A program made the position numbers and the translations under genes. A stretch of 50,623 nt of DNA from Bacillota bacterium. GTDB taxonomy: Bacteria; Bacillota; Clostridia; Clostridiales; Clostridiaceae. The stretch is from contig JAEZKY010000242.1 of assembly GCA_023435985.1 (NCBI GenBank), positions 1 to 50,623 of the forward strand. Direction: 5' to 3'. Under the pieces are notes generated by a model that searched no databases, was not told where the DNA came from, and was given only the letters and a program-made list of their open reading frames with translations. This document shows, in pieces, positions 1 to 6,309 of the stretch (the first letter of the stretch is position 1; every line of letters starts with the position of its first letter).

Positions 1-2
1 AA

Positions 3-395
3 CTTGTTATAGCTAACAATCCAAAGGAATATGAGCTTATAATGGATAAAATACGTTTTGCAGATATTACTTTATCTAAAAAGCTTATAATGCATCTTAT
101 AAGATCAATATCGAATTTAAAGGAATGGTTCTTAAAGGAAAGGATAATCCAGCTCATAGTAAATAAATACAGGGCTATACAGGTACATAAAAGCCGTGAA
201 AATATTAAATCACTGCCAGCTTATTCAGCTGCAGTTGTAAAATCTGTAGTAAGCGAATATAAGAAATTTATAAGTATTAAAAATATTAATAAAAGCTCCT
301 ATGAAGCAGGGGAGTATTTTACTCATTATATAGACGCTAAACCTTATATAAACCTTACTGAAAACATAAATAAAAATTTAGCACTATTATATTAA
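3..395 (+). CDS. C-terminal part of an unknown protein, cut by the left edge
   Basis: The reading frame is open from the first complete codon of the window and stops with TAA at 393-395, giving 130 visible residues. An internal ATG at 42 has no good ribosome site, and the frame continues upstream of it (NNPKEYELIMDK), so the true start is almost certainly outside the window. The visible part is basic and mostly helical, with no signal peptide, membrane segment or motif that I recognise. It runs in the same direction as the structural genes, and a strong terminator lies about 90 bp after its stop, so it probably closes the preceding operon. The function is unknown. Confidence 0.6.
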   Translation, partial: LVIANNPKEYELIMDKIRFADITLSKKLIMHLIRSISNLKEWFLKERIIQLIVNKYRAIQVHKSRENIKSLPAYSAAVVKSVVSEYKKFISIKNINKSSYEAGEYFTHYIDAKPYINLTENINKNLALLY

Positions 396-486
396 TGTCT
401 ATTGTTTTTTTATAAAAAGCCATAGGCTTATTGGTGTTTATATAAATTTTCTATATTAAAAATTTAATAAGCTTAAATTTAACTTT

Positions 487-519
487 AAGATAAGAAATTA
501 ATGATTCTTATCTTTTTTT
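487..519 (+). terminator. Rho-independent terminator after the first gene
   Basis: A perfect 10-bp stem (AAGATAAGAA / TTCTTATCTT, 8-nt loop) runs directly into a T tract ending at 519. It lies 92 bp after the stop of the partial gene and would end that transcript. The stem is AT-rich but long. Confidence 0.8.
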
Positions 520-583
520 GTACGAAAAATCTTATTTTTATGCTTTAATTCCTTTTAATTTTTATTATAAAAGCATTTTTATG

Positions 584-646
584 TAAAGTTATAAAAATAT
601 ATTATAAAGTTGTAAAATACATGTTTAAAGTTATAAAACTCTTATT
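584..646 (+). repeat. Three tandem 21-bp-phased direct repeats (operator- or iteron-like)
   Basis: The 13-mer TAAAGTT(A/G)TAAAA occurs at 584-596, 605-617 and 626-638. The period is exactly 21 bp, two helical turns, so the three sites face the same side of the DNA. The 8-bp spacers differ in sequence. A candidate promoter overlaps repeats two and three. This layout suits a cooperatively binding regulator or a replication initiator. No gene for either is visible here. Confidence 0.6.
610..637 (+). promoter_or_regulatory. Candidate promoter overlapping the 21-bp repeats
   Basis: TTGTAA at 610-615 and TATAAA at 632-637 are separated by 16 bp. Both boxes lie within the repeat array, so a repeat-binding protein would block or modulate the promoter. 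In DNA this AT-rich, such matches can occur by chance. Confidence 0.35.
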
Positions 647-743
647 ACCTTCTATCAAATTTCTTTGAATTTTACTAAAAAATATGATTTAAGCAGACTC
701 CTTATATATCAAGGCTTCTAACCATATTGAATTTTTCGATAAA

Positions 744-772
744 TTGTAAGTAAAGAGTATTAATTGTATGAT
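744..772 (+). promoter_or_regulatory. Candidate sigma-A-type promoter
   Basis: TTGTAA at 744-749 and TATGAT at 767-772 are separated by 17 bp. It points toward the 707-aa gene starting at 1202, which would give a leader of about 420 nt containing the TAAGAAT cluster and the hairpin at 1033-1052. Confidence 0.4.
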
Positions 773-845
773 AATTTATTAATAGTTAGATCAGTATATA
801 AACTTATAGATAATATATTAACAAGATAAAAAATATGTTTAAGAG

Positions 846-916
846 GAATATAAGAATACAGAATTAAAACATCATAGGAATATATATTCTTAAGAATACA
901 CATTCTTATATTCTTA
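846..916. repeat. Nested inverted repeats with TAAGAAT motifs
   Basis: GAATATAAGAAT at 846-857 is perfectly inverted at 902-913. Between them lies the 12-bp palindrome ATTCTTAAGAAT (886-897). TAAGAAT or its complement occurs at 851, 886, 891, 902 and 910, and again at 983 and 1148. It could be a multi-site operator or an RNA structure. There is no T tract, so it is not a terminator. Confidence 0.45.
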
Positions 917-1201
917 TTTAATATCCTGAATATTTTATTTTTATGAATAGAAAAATTTTAGATTTAGGATAGATTAAGCCTATAAGAATAAATACTTAGA
1001 TGGTTTACAATAAAATGAAGAAATGATGCTTAACCTTTTATCCTTAAAAGGTATAAAAGGCAGATTAAATTAACATTACAATTTTATCTGGTGTAAATGT
1101 AATTATAACTGAACAAATCAAATATCTGTAAGAAATCCATAATTCAGTAAGAATATAAAAATGGATTAGATAATTATCAATTTACTTCAGGAGGTAAAGA
1201 A

Positions 1202-3325
1202 ATGAATGAAAATATTGATTTATCAGAAACAAATTTAACAATTACAGCTACACCAATAGAAGGGCAGAATTATGTACACCTTGAATGGACAGATCTTGGA
1301 GCTGGACATACTTATACAGTTTATTCAAAAGGTGAAAGTGAAGAGGTTTATCAAAGTATTCCTTCAAAAACAAATATCAAAGTTCTAAACATTTATCCTA
1401 ATGCAGGTAATAATTTAAAGACTTGGATGGAGACTAATGGATATGGAAAGGGTTTAATTTCTGTAGATGAAGTTAGCATTGATAAATTTAATGCGAGTCC
1501 AACATCATATTTGAAAGATACAAATGGCAATTGGAGTTATGATGTTGTTTATGAAGGCGCATGGGACATGAATAATTCAAAGGATTTATCGTCTCAAGGA
1601 TTAGCAGCTATCAAGGAGTTTATTGAATCAGGAAGAGGATATCTATCTGGTCATGACACCTTCTTTTGGAGAAACGATTTTACTGCAACAAATAGAAATA
1701 CACTTATATCATATTGTAATCTTCAATTGGCGACATATAATGATTCATATAATATTGGGTCAACAGCTATTACAATTAAGAAAAAAGGATTACTTACCAA
1801 TTATCCTTGGGCTATTGGAGATGTTGGAGGAGCATTAACTGTTCCTATGTCTCATACATCAACACAATTTGCTAGTGGAGATGTATGGATGAGTTATAGT
1901 AATAATCAATGGAGTTCAGCAAAGGAGATTTCATCATATGGAGGAAAGGATGCTACTAATAACTTCTATCTAACAACTTGGAATAACTGCGCAATGATTC
2001 AAACAGGCCACTCAAATGGTGCAGCAACACCAGACGAGCAAAAATTACTTGCAAATACATTATTTTATTTAGCTCAATTAACCAGCAATACTTCTTGTGA
2101 CGATCATAAAGGTCAGGATTTAGCAGCGCCAGATAAAGTAGTAATTGCAAATGTATCAAGTGATGATAAAAATCTAAACGTGACTTATTCTAAGCCTAAT
2201 GACAATGGAACAAGCTATGAATATTATGTTAAAGCAAGTAACGGTAATGAAGCTGAAGATATAACTTCTAATACAGTTTCAGCTGTAAATACATCAGGAA
2301 CTGCTGGATATTCATATGTTGTAGATAATGTAGAGGATACAGAACCTGATAATAAAATTGATACTTCCGATTTATCAATAGCTGTGCCTTTATCTGGCTT
2401 AGATTTATTAAAACCAATATATATTCACATTAAAGCAATAGATAACGCAGGCAACGCATCAGAGACTATTCATTATGAATATAAATATGTCAGCAGCTTA
2501 AGCTTAGATAAAACAGATATAACAATACTTGAAGGCAGAGAAGAGCAGATAACAGCAACAACAGACCCAGCAGGTATAGGAGTAACTTGGGTTTCAAGCG
2601 ATACGAAAGTAGCCACAGTAGATGAGACAGGTAAGGTTACAGGGATTAAACCAGGGCAGGTGACTATAACTGCAGCTACAATATGGGGCGGCTTAAGTGC
2701 AACATGTGCTGTTACAGTAGAAAGAGATATTATTTTAGATATAGAACCACAAAAAGATAAGATTCATATAAAAGAAAATGTAATAGCAAATTTAGTTATA
2801 GAAAATATAACAGAAATAGCAGCAGAAGATGCTTTAATAAAATATGACAGCACTAAGTTAAAGTTTATAGGAGCAAATGAAGTAGAAGGTATAAAATTAG
2901 TAAAATTAGATCAAGATGATAATAAACTAAGAATAATAACTGCAAGTGAAGGATTAGGCGGCATAGTCAATGCTAAGAGAGTATTATTAAAGATTTATTT
3001 CCAAGGTATAGCTTCAGGAGAAGCCTTAGTAGATGTAATTAAAGGCAAGGTTTCTGATGGTATCCTTATGGAAAAGGATCTTACAGATGATGAATGTGGA
3101 GAGGCAACTATAACTATAGATGATGTTGTAATACCAGATGACGTAAACCGCAGTGGAGAATTTACTCTTCTTGACTTAGCAATTGATGCCAGACATTTAG
3201 GTGAGGATCCAAATGCGCTTCCTCAATACGTTGCTGATCAGGTAATAAACGGAGCAATAGATAACGATGACTTATTAAAGATTGGTGAATACATGCTTAC
3301 TAATCCAAATTATAAACTTAAGTAA
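1202..3325 (+). CDS. Multidomain protein: amidotransferase-like, Ig-like, cohesin-like and dockerin-like modules
   Basis: This 707-aa protein has an AGGAGGT ribosome site just before its ATG. Modules in order are: an FnIII-like start (about 10-50); a region resembling DUF5057 / ThuA-like class I amidotransferase folds (about 55-290, with IYPNAGNNLKTW, YDVVYEGAWD and SGRGYLSGHDTFF); an FnIII-like domain (305-425); a BIG2 domain (430-507, VTWVSSDTKVATVDETGKVTG); a cohesin-like domain (508-640); and a dockerin-like end (645-707). The first dockerin-type calcium loop is DVNRSGEFTLLD and the second, weaker one is DQVINGAIDNDD. Cohesin and dockerin modules mediate protein-protein docking in clostridial surface proteins. 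There is no signal peptide or sortase motif, so it is either released by lysis or carried on the particle. The module calls come from sequence pattern, and enzymatic activity is unproven. Confidence 0.75.
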   Translation: MNENIDLSETNLTITATPIEGQNYVHLEWTDLGAGHTYTVYSKGESEEVYQSIPSKTNIKVLNIYPNAGNNLKTWMETNGYGKGLISVDEVSIDKFNASPTSYLKDTNGNWSYDVVYEGAWDMNNSKDLSSQGLAAIKEFIESGRGYLSGHDTFFWRNDFTATNRNTLISYCNLQLATYNDSYNIGSTAITIKKKGLLTNYPWAIGDVGGALTVPMSHTSTQFASGDVWMSYSNNQWSSAKEISSYGGKDATNNFYLTTWNNCAMIQTGHSNGAATPDEQKLLANTLFYLAQLTSNTSCDDHKGQDLAAPDKVVIANVSSDDKNLNVTYSKPNDNGTSYEYYVKASNGNEAEDITSNTVSAVNTSGTAGYSYVVDNVEDTEPDNKIDTSDLSIAVPLSGLDLLKPIYIHIKAIDNAGNASETIHYEYKYVSSLSLDKTDITILEGREEQITATTDPAGIGVTWVSSDTKVATVDETGKVTGIKPGQVTITAATIWGGLSATCAVTVERDIILDIEPQKDKIHIKENVIANLVIENITEIAAEDALIKYDSTKLKFIGANEVEGIKLVKLDQDDNKLRIITASEGLGGIVNAKRVLLKIYFQGIASGEALVDVIKGKVSDGILMEKDLTDDECGEATITIDDVVIPDDVNRSGEFTLLDLAIDARHLGEDPNALPQYVADQVINGAIDNDDLLKIGEYMLTNPNYKLK

Positions 3326-3386
3326 GTCATAAAAGTTAATTTTATGAAGTATATAAAAATATTGTTGTATATTTAAAATAAAAATA

Positions 3387-3395
3387 TGATATAAT
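3387..3395 (+). promoter_or_regulatory. Extended -10 promoter for the putative antitoxin RNA
   Basis: The extended -10 TGATATAAT (TG at 3387, TATAAT 3390-3395) has only a poor -35 (TTGTAT at 3365-3370, 19-bp spacing). The same TGATATAAT box is found on the opposite strand for the toxin. Transcription would begin near 3402. Confidence 0.55.
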
Positions 3396-3420
3396 AAAAA
3401 TAAGATAAGAAGTAATGAAA

Positions 3421-3454
3421 AGAGCTTAAACATACTGGAATATGTTTAAGCTCT
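3421..3454 (-). terminator. 14-bp perfect hairpin, likely terminator of the toxin mRNA
   Basis: AGAGCTTAAACATA (3421-3434) pairs perfectly with TATGTTTAAGCTCT (3441-3454) around a 6-nt loop. Read on the minus strand it is followed by TTTCATTACTTCTTATC, a T-rich tail. On the plus strand no T run follows. It therefore fits better as the 3' end of the minus-strand toxin transcript, and it also forms the first hairpin of the antisense RNA. Confidence 0.5.
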
Positions 3455-3511
3455 GTATACAATCAGTTAAAGCAACTGATACCACTTAAAAATTTAAGTA
3501 ATTAGAAAATG

Positions 3512-3550
3512 GTAGCCAAGATTTGCACTCTATGGGCTACTATTTTTTTT
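3512..3550 (+). terminator. Rho-independent terminator of the plus-strand (antitoxin) RNA
   Basis: GTAGCC (3512-3517) pairs with GGCTAC (3535-3540) and is followed by TATTTTTTTT. Its 3' end lies inside the end of the minus-strand toxin gene, so the transcripts converge and overlap. Confidence 0.65.
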
Positions 3551-3635
3551 CGTTATTTATTAGTAAAACAATGAATGTTAACAAAGCAAGCAAAAAATTG
3601 CCTGCATATAAGAGTAACATTAAATCATCATTCAC
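3540..3635 (-). CDS. 31-aa holin-like membrane toxin of a type I toxin-antitoxin cassette
   Basis: The minus strand starts with GTG (3635-3633), and AGGGGG lies 8 nt upstream. The peptide begins MNDDLMLLLYAGNF, continues as one hydrophobic helix (LLALLTFIVLLI) and ends NNEKK before two TAG stops. An acidic N-terminus, a single helix with the LTFIVLLI type of motif and a short basic tail match the Firmicute 'putative holin-like toxin' family (TxpA/BsrG-related). Those peptides damage the membrane when their antisense RNA is lost. Supporting context is an extended -10 promoter at 3699-3707, a leader that hides the ribosome site, and a convergent plus-strand RNA. It is too short for usual gene calling. 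Toxicity and antitoxin pairing are inferred. Confidence 0.7.
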   Translation of the reverse strand: MNDDLMLLLYAGNFLLALLTFIVLLINNEKK

Positions 3636-3638
3636 TAT

Positions 3639-3668
3639 TACCACCCCCTAACATTAGGGATTGTGGTA
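3639..3668 (-). promoter_or_regulatory. Leader hairpin sequestering the toxin ribosome-binding site
   Basis: In the toxin mRNA, UACCAC pairs with GUGGUA and CCCUAA with UUAGGG. The AGGGGG ribosome site (3649-3644) sits within the 3' arm of this stem. Translation would therefore need opening or processing of the leader, typical of type I toxins. Confidence 0.6.
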
Positions 3669-3698
3669 TAAGTAGCCCATAACTAATTGTACTATTTA

Positions 3699-3707
3699 AT
3701 TATATCA
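3699..3707 (-). promoter_or_regulatory. Extended -10 promoter for the holin-like toxin
   Basis: On the minus strand the sequence reads TGATATAAT: TATAAT at 3704-3699 preceded by TGA at 3707-3705. No good -35 is seen. A start near 3692 gives a leader of about 57 nt before the GTG start at 3635. Confidence 0.5.
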
Positions 3708-4028
3708 CAAATAATGGAAAATAATATATGTATCTAACTTTAAACTTAGACTTATGCGGCAGCTTAAGTTCAAATGCCTGCTTCACAAAAATGTATATGA
3801 TTTCTAGTATAGGTACACACAAAAGTTTAACTGGAATAGGTAATTACTGCATACATATAGTTTGTTTATTTATACATATTTACTATAAAAAATTACAAAA
3901 TAGAAATTTAAGCCTGTAATTATTATATATACAACTTTGAATCTAGAATTATGTGGTTATTAGCAGAAGGGACAAGTATCATGTTGTTTCAATAATTTAC
4001 ATAAAAAATAAATTACAGGAGGCAGAAA
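3708..4028. other. Non-coding interval before the DUF2829-like gene
   Basis: I see no supported gene. A 63-codon frame at 3728-3919 lacks a ribosome site. Two stretches resemble each other loosely, around 3728-3762 (CTAACTTTAAACTTAGACTT) and 3927-3962 (CAACTTTGAATCTAGAATTA), perhaps a decayed repeat. An AGGAGG ribosome site for the next gene ends it. Confidence 0.4.
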
Positions 4029-4523
4029 ATGAATTTAAATGAAGCTATGTGTGCATTAATGCTTGGAAAGGAAGTTGGAAGACATAAGGATCCTAAAATG
4101 AGGCTTAAAATAGTTGACCCTAAGGAATATGAAAATTTAGATGAAGACAGCGTAAGAAAAATTGGGGATACAGTTATCTTAGACTTAGGGTACATTGAAG
4201 GTAACAAGTTTACAGTATATGACGGCATAAGAGAGGAAAAGATTTATACCTTTGAAATTTCTATAGATGACATAAATGCAGATGACTTTTATGTATACGA
4301 AGAGGGGAGGAATTTAACCCCAGAAGAAGCATATGAACAAATAGTTAATGGGAATAAGGTATATAATGATGAAATCTTTGAAGACGGCCTTTACCTTAGC
4401 CTTTATGATGATTCACCTGCGTTGTTTAATAAGGATGGGGAAGTTCTAATAAACAGGGATGGAAGTACTAAGTGGTTTCCAGAAACAGATGAGGAGTTTG
4501 AAAATAAATACTATATTATATAA
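4029..4523 (+). CDS. Acidic 164-aa protein, possibly two DUF2829/Tad2-like domains
   Basis: It starts at ATG with AGGAGG 8-9 nt upstream. The N-terminus MNLNEAMCALMLGKEVGR resembles the start of DUF2829 proteins (EALxALxxGKxV), and the half ends DDINADDFYVY. The second half restarts the pattern (TPEEAYEQIVNGNKV) and ends WFPETDEEFENKYYII, like the family's W-x-D-x-W ending. DUF2829 includes Tad2, a phage protein that binds the Thoeris signal molecule. I infer a tandem, diverged copy. The protein is very acidic and cytosolic, with no membrane segment. It sits alone between the toxin cassette and the virion operon, a usual place for phage accessory genes. Alternatively it is an unrelated phage protein. 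Confidence 0.45.
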   Translation: MNLNEAMCALMLGKEVGRHKDPKMRLKIVDPKEYENLDEDSVRKIGDTVILDLGYIEGNKFTVYDGIREEKIYTFEISIDDINADDFYVYEEGRNLTPEEAYEQIVNGNKVYNDEIFEDGLYLSLYDDSPALFNKDGEVLINRDGSTKWFPETDEEFENKYYII

Positions 4524-4793
4524 TAATTATTATGTAACCTAACCTATAGAGAAGACGTAGCTTATAGTTCAGTGGTTACTTAAAATTTATGAAGGGTTAT
4601 ATAGTATGCAAAAATTGTCTATAAGAAGGAATTTTATTATTTTATAGGTCTAAATCTCTATAACAAAATTAATAGTGTTTCGGGTAATTAATAAACGAGT
4701 AGAGTTTGTTAATTTATTCTTTCCTTTTCTATTTATAACTGCCTGCTTAAGCTCTGGCAGTTAATTTTTTTATTAAGAATTTGGGGTGGTTTT
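4524..4793 (+). promoter_or_regulatory. Leader of the virion operon with a weak promoter and two hairpins
   Basis: This 270-bp gap has no gene. A candidate promoter (TTGTCT 4615-4620, 17 bp, TATTTT 4638-4643) points right. It is followed by an 11-bp stem with one G-U pair (4686-4714) ahead of a pyrimidine-rich stretch, and then by a clear terminator at 4737-4769. Both hairpins precede the first virion gene at 4794, and no other promoter is evident between them and that gene. Either the upstream transcript ends here, or the operon is read through by antitermination. Confidence 0.4.
4737..4769 (+). terminator. Rho-independent terminator just upstream of the virion operon
   Basis: AACTGCC (4737-4743) pairs with GGCAGTT (4756-4762), followed by AATTTTTTT. 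The ribosome site of the next gene (GGGGTGG) begins about 13 nt later. Confidence 0.75.
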
Positions 4794-5288
4794 TTGAATG
4801 TATATAATGCGCTAGGAAAGGTATTAGGCGGTGAAGCAGCAGCAAAAGCTTCAACAGTATTTAATCCGGCTCTAACAAAAGGTGTCATAGCGGCTGGAGC
4901 TGTAGTTGCAGAGGCAGTAAAGCTTAATGAAGCTGCTAAATTGGGGCCTATTACGTCTGGAAGATTATCTGATATGACAGAGGGTGTCGGTCTTTCTCCA
5001 GAGATAGTTAAGATGCTTGATAAACCTGATGAAAGTCCTGAAAAAGAAGACAATAATATAAAAGATACAATCACAAATATAAAGAAAATATATGACAGTG
5101 TAAAGAATACAGATAAAAATTTTAAGGAAACAGGAAAAGTGATAAAGAAAGCAGGCAAAAGTAAAGGCGAAACACCTGAATTTATAAAAGAAACGGCTAA
5201 AAAACTAGCTGAAAAAGACTTTAAAGGCAATGTTATGGACTCAGCAGTAAGCGGGGAAATAGTATTAGCACTGCATAAGTTGAGGTGA
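4794..5288 (+). CDS. Small Ala/Gly- and Lys-rich protein of unknown function, possible internal virion protein
   Basis: The 164-aa frame starts at TTG (4794) after GGGGTGG. The nearby ATG at 4798 is in another frame. Residues about 25-50 are Ala/Gly/Val-rich (KGVIAAGAVVAEAVKLNEAAK) and could form a membrane-seeking helix. The rest is charged and helical (DTITNIKKIYDSVKNTDKNF). It is the first gene of a tight cluster (next gene 7 nt downstream) that leads into the fibre genes. No family is recognised. Small proteins of this composition grouped before structural genes recall internal or ejected virion proteins, but that is inference. Confidence 0.6.
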   Translation: MNVYNALGKVLGGEAAAKASTVFNPALTKGVIAAGAVVAEAVKLNEAAKLGPITSGRLSDMTEGVGLSPEIVKMLDKPDESPEKEDNNIKDTITNIKKIYDSVKNTDKNFKETGKVIKKAGKSKGETPEFIKETAKKLAEKDFKGNVMDSAVSGEIVLALHKLR

Positions 5289-5295
5289 TTATAGT

Positions 5296-5736
5296 ATGGC
5301 AGGTTATAAATTTTTTAAAGATATTAGTACTAAATTTATTCGTGAAAATGGTGCAGATCTCATTAAAGATTCAGCTAAAGAATCATTAGATGATGACAAG
5401 AGCTTTATAAAAACCCTTGGGGATAATGTCGCAAATAAAGCTATATCTGAGATTGCAGCTGGACTCTTTGGAGGGGAAGCTGTGGCTGCCTTTGAGGGTG
5501 CAGAAGCAGTAATGAAAGGCGTAGATAAAGTCTTTCAGTATGGAAGGGAAAAGGCACAGCATGAAGCTTTAGCAGGGGCTGTGGCATCTGGCAGTCTTGG
5601 AAATAAGCTTTTTAAGACTAGTGAAATTGCTGCAACTATGAGGCAGAGACAGCTTCAAAGCATGAATTCTGATATGCAAAATAGCAGAACTTTTGGAAGC
5701 GAAGCAAGGAAAAGAGCTATGAATATAGCTTATTAA
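5296..5736 (+). CDS. Small Ala/Gly-rich protein of unknown function, possible internal virion protein
   Basis: The 146-aa frame starts at ATG with GAGGTGAT 5-6 nt upstream. It is helical, with an Ala/Gly-rich central segment (AAGLFGGEAVAAFEGAEAVM, about residues 55-75) and a Met/Gln/Arg-rich tail (MRQRQLQSMNSDMQNSR). It has no signal peptide or known motif. It lies 7 nt after the previous gene and 12 nt before the next, so the three are surely co-transcribed. The composition resembles its neighbours, suggesting related roles, perhaps membrane-active ejected proteins. Confidence 0.6.
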   Translation: MAGYKFFKDISTKFIRENGADLIKDSAKESLDDDKSFIKTLGDNVANKAISEIAAGLFGGEAVAAFEGAEAVMKGVDKVFQYGREKAQHEALAGAVASGSLGNKLFKTSEIAATMRQRQLQSMNSDMQNSRTFGSEARKRAMNIAY

Positions 5737-5748
5737 GGGGGTGATACA

Positions 5749-6285
5749 GTGCATAAAGTATTAAAAGATGCTGTAGATCTATTAAAAATGCCAGAGGGTG
5801 CAAGAAAAAAAGCAGTTAATTCAATTATTGATAAAAAATATACTCAATATGCTGGCGTTAGTAATCATGATTTTAACTCTGTGCTTCAAAAGATGGGAAA
5901 GAGGAAACAGGATTTAACAAGTTATGAAAAGCTTGCAGTTAATAAGCTTTTGAAGAATTCTAATGTGAGGGATATAACAAAAGAAGATGTAAATAATGTT
6001 TCCGGACAGCTAAAAAAAGACATAGATATGCAGGCAAAGGTTAAGATAGGAGCAGACTGGTTTAAAGAACCAGCTAAAACAATGTTAAGCTCTCATTCAA
6101 CTGAAGAGGAAAAAAATCATGCTAAAAAGCAGCTTGCAGTGAGAGCAGGCGTGACAGCAGTAGGAGCTATTGCTGCAGGAAAAGTTATGCATGACTTAGA
6201 TTCAAAGGACACACTTCTTGGACAGCTTGGGTATTCATCAAAGGATGCAATGCATTTTGCAATAGACCGCATAGCCAAATTATAA
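5749..6285 (+). CDS. Small basic helical protein of unknown function in the same cluster
   Basis: The 178-aa frame starts at GTG preceded by AGGGGGTGAT. The first 120 residues are basic and helical (MPEGARKKAVNSIIDKKYTQ). Near residues 128-145 there is an Ala/Val/Gly-rich segment (RAGVTAVGAIAAGKVMHD) like those of the two preceding products. No family is recognised. The shared small-residue segment in three consecutive genes is the main clue and suggests a multi-component assembly. Confidence 0.6.
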   Translation: MHKVLKDAVDLLKMPEGARKKAVNSIIDKKYTQYAGVSNHDFNSVLQKMGKRKQDLTSYEKLAVNKLLKNSNVRDITKEDVNNVSGQLKKDIDMQAKVKIGADWFKEPAKTMLSSHSTEEEKNHAKKQLAVRAGVTAVGAIAAGKVMHDLDSKDTLLGQLGYSSKDAMHFAIDRIAKL

Positions 6286-6309
6286 ATAATTATCTAAAAG
6301 AAAGGTCTT

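Larger units (their letters stand above)
396..1201. other. 806-bp non-coding regulatory interval
   Basis: No credible gene is seen on either strand. The interval holds the terminator at 487-519, three phased direct repeats at 584-646, two candidate promoters (610-637 and 744-772), a cluster of TAAGAAT inverted repeats at 846-916, and a small hairpin at 1033-1052 (ACCTTTTA / TAAAAGGT around TCCT). A short hairpin AAGCC/GGCTT is at 417-429. It looks like the boundary between two transcription units and may carry the control elements of the accessory segment that follows. Confidence 0.6.
3402..3551 (+). ncRNA. Putative antisense antitoxin RNA (RatA/SR4-like arrangement)
   Basis: An RNA of about 150 nt is predicted from the extended -10 at 3387-3395 to the terminator at 3512-3550. 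It has no open frame of note. It would fold as a 14-bp perfect hairpin (3421-3454), a 7-bp hairpin (ATCAGTT/AACTGAT, 3462-3480), a small AT hairpin and the terminator stem. It is transcribed toward the minus-strand toxin gene and overlaps its last codons and presumed 3' UTR. This is the convergent layout of txpA/RatA and bsrG/SR4 in Bacillus prophages. The 5' end is estimated from the promoter only. An alternative is that it is just the trailer of the 707-aa gene's mRNA. Confidence 0.55.
3531..3681 (-). repeat. Perfect 11-bp inverted repeat flanking the toxin gene
   Basis: TATGGGCTACT (3531-3541) is the exact complement of AGTAGCCCATA (3671-3681). In the toxin mRNA these are in the 5' leader and just past the stop, so they could pair and close the message into a loop. 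Such 5'-3' pairing is a known way to keep type I toxin mRNAs untranslated. Confidence 0.6.

Noticed and set aside
3728..3919. 63-codon plus-strand open frame
   Set aside because: No ribosome site, Cys/Ile/Tyr-rich composition typical of translated AT-rich spacer, and no family resemblance.
4733..5230. 165-codon minus-strand open frame
   Set aside because: It lies antisense to a well-supported gene; its Ser/Phe/Leu-rich content mirrors the opposite strand, and it has no ribosome site.
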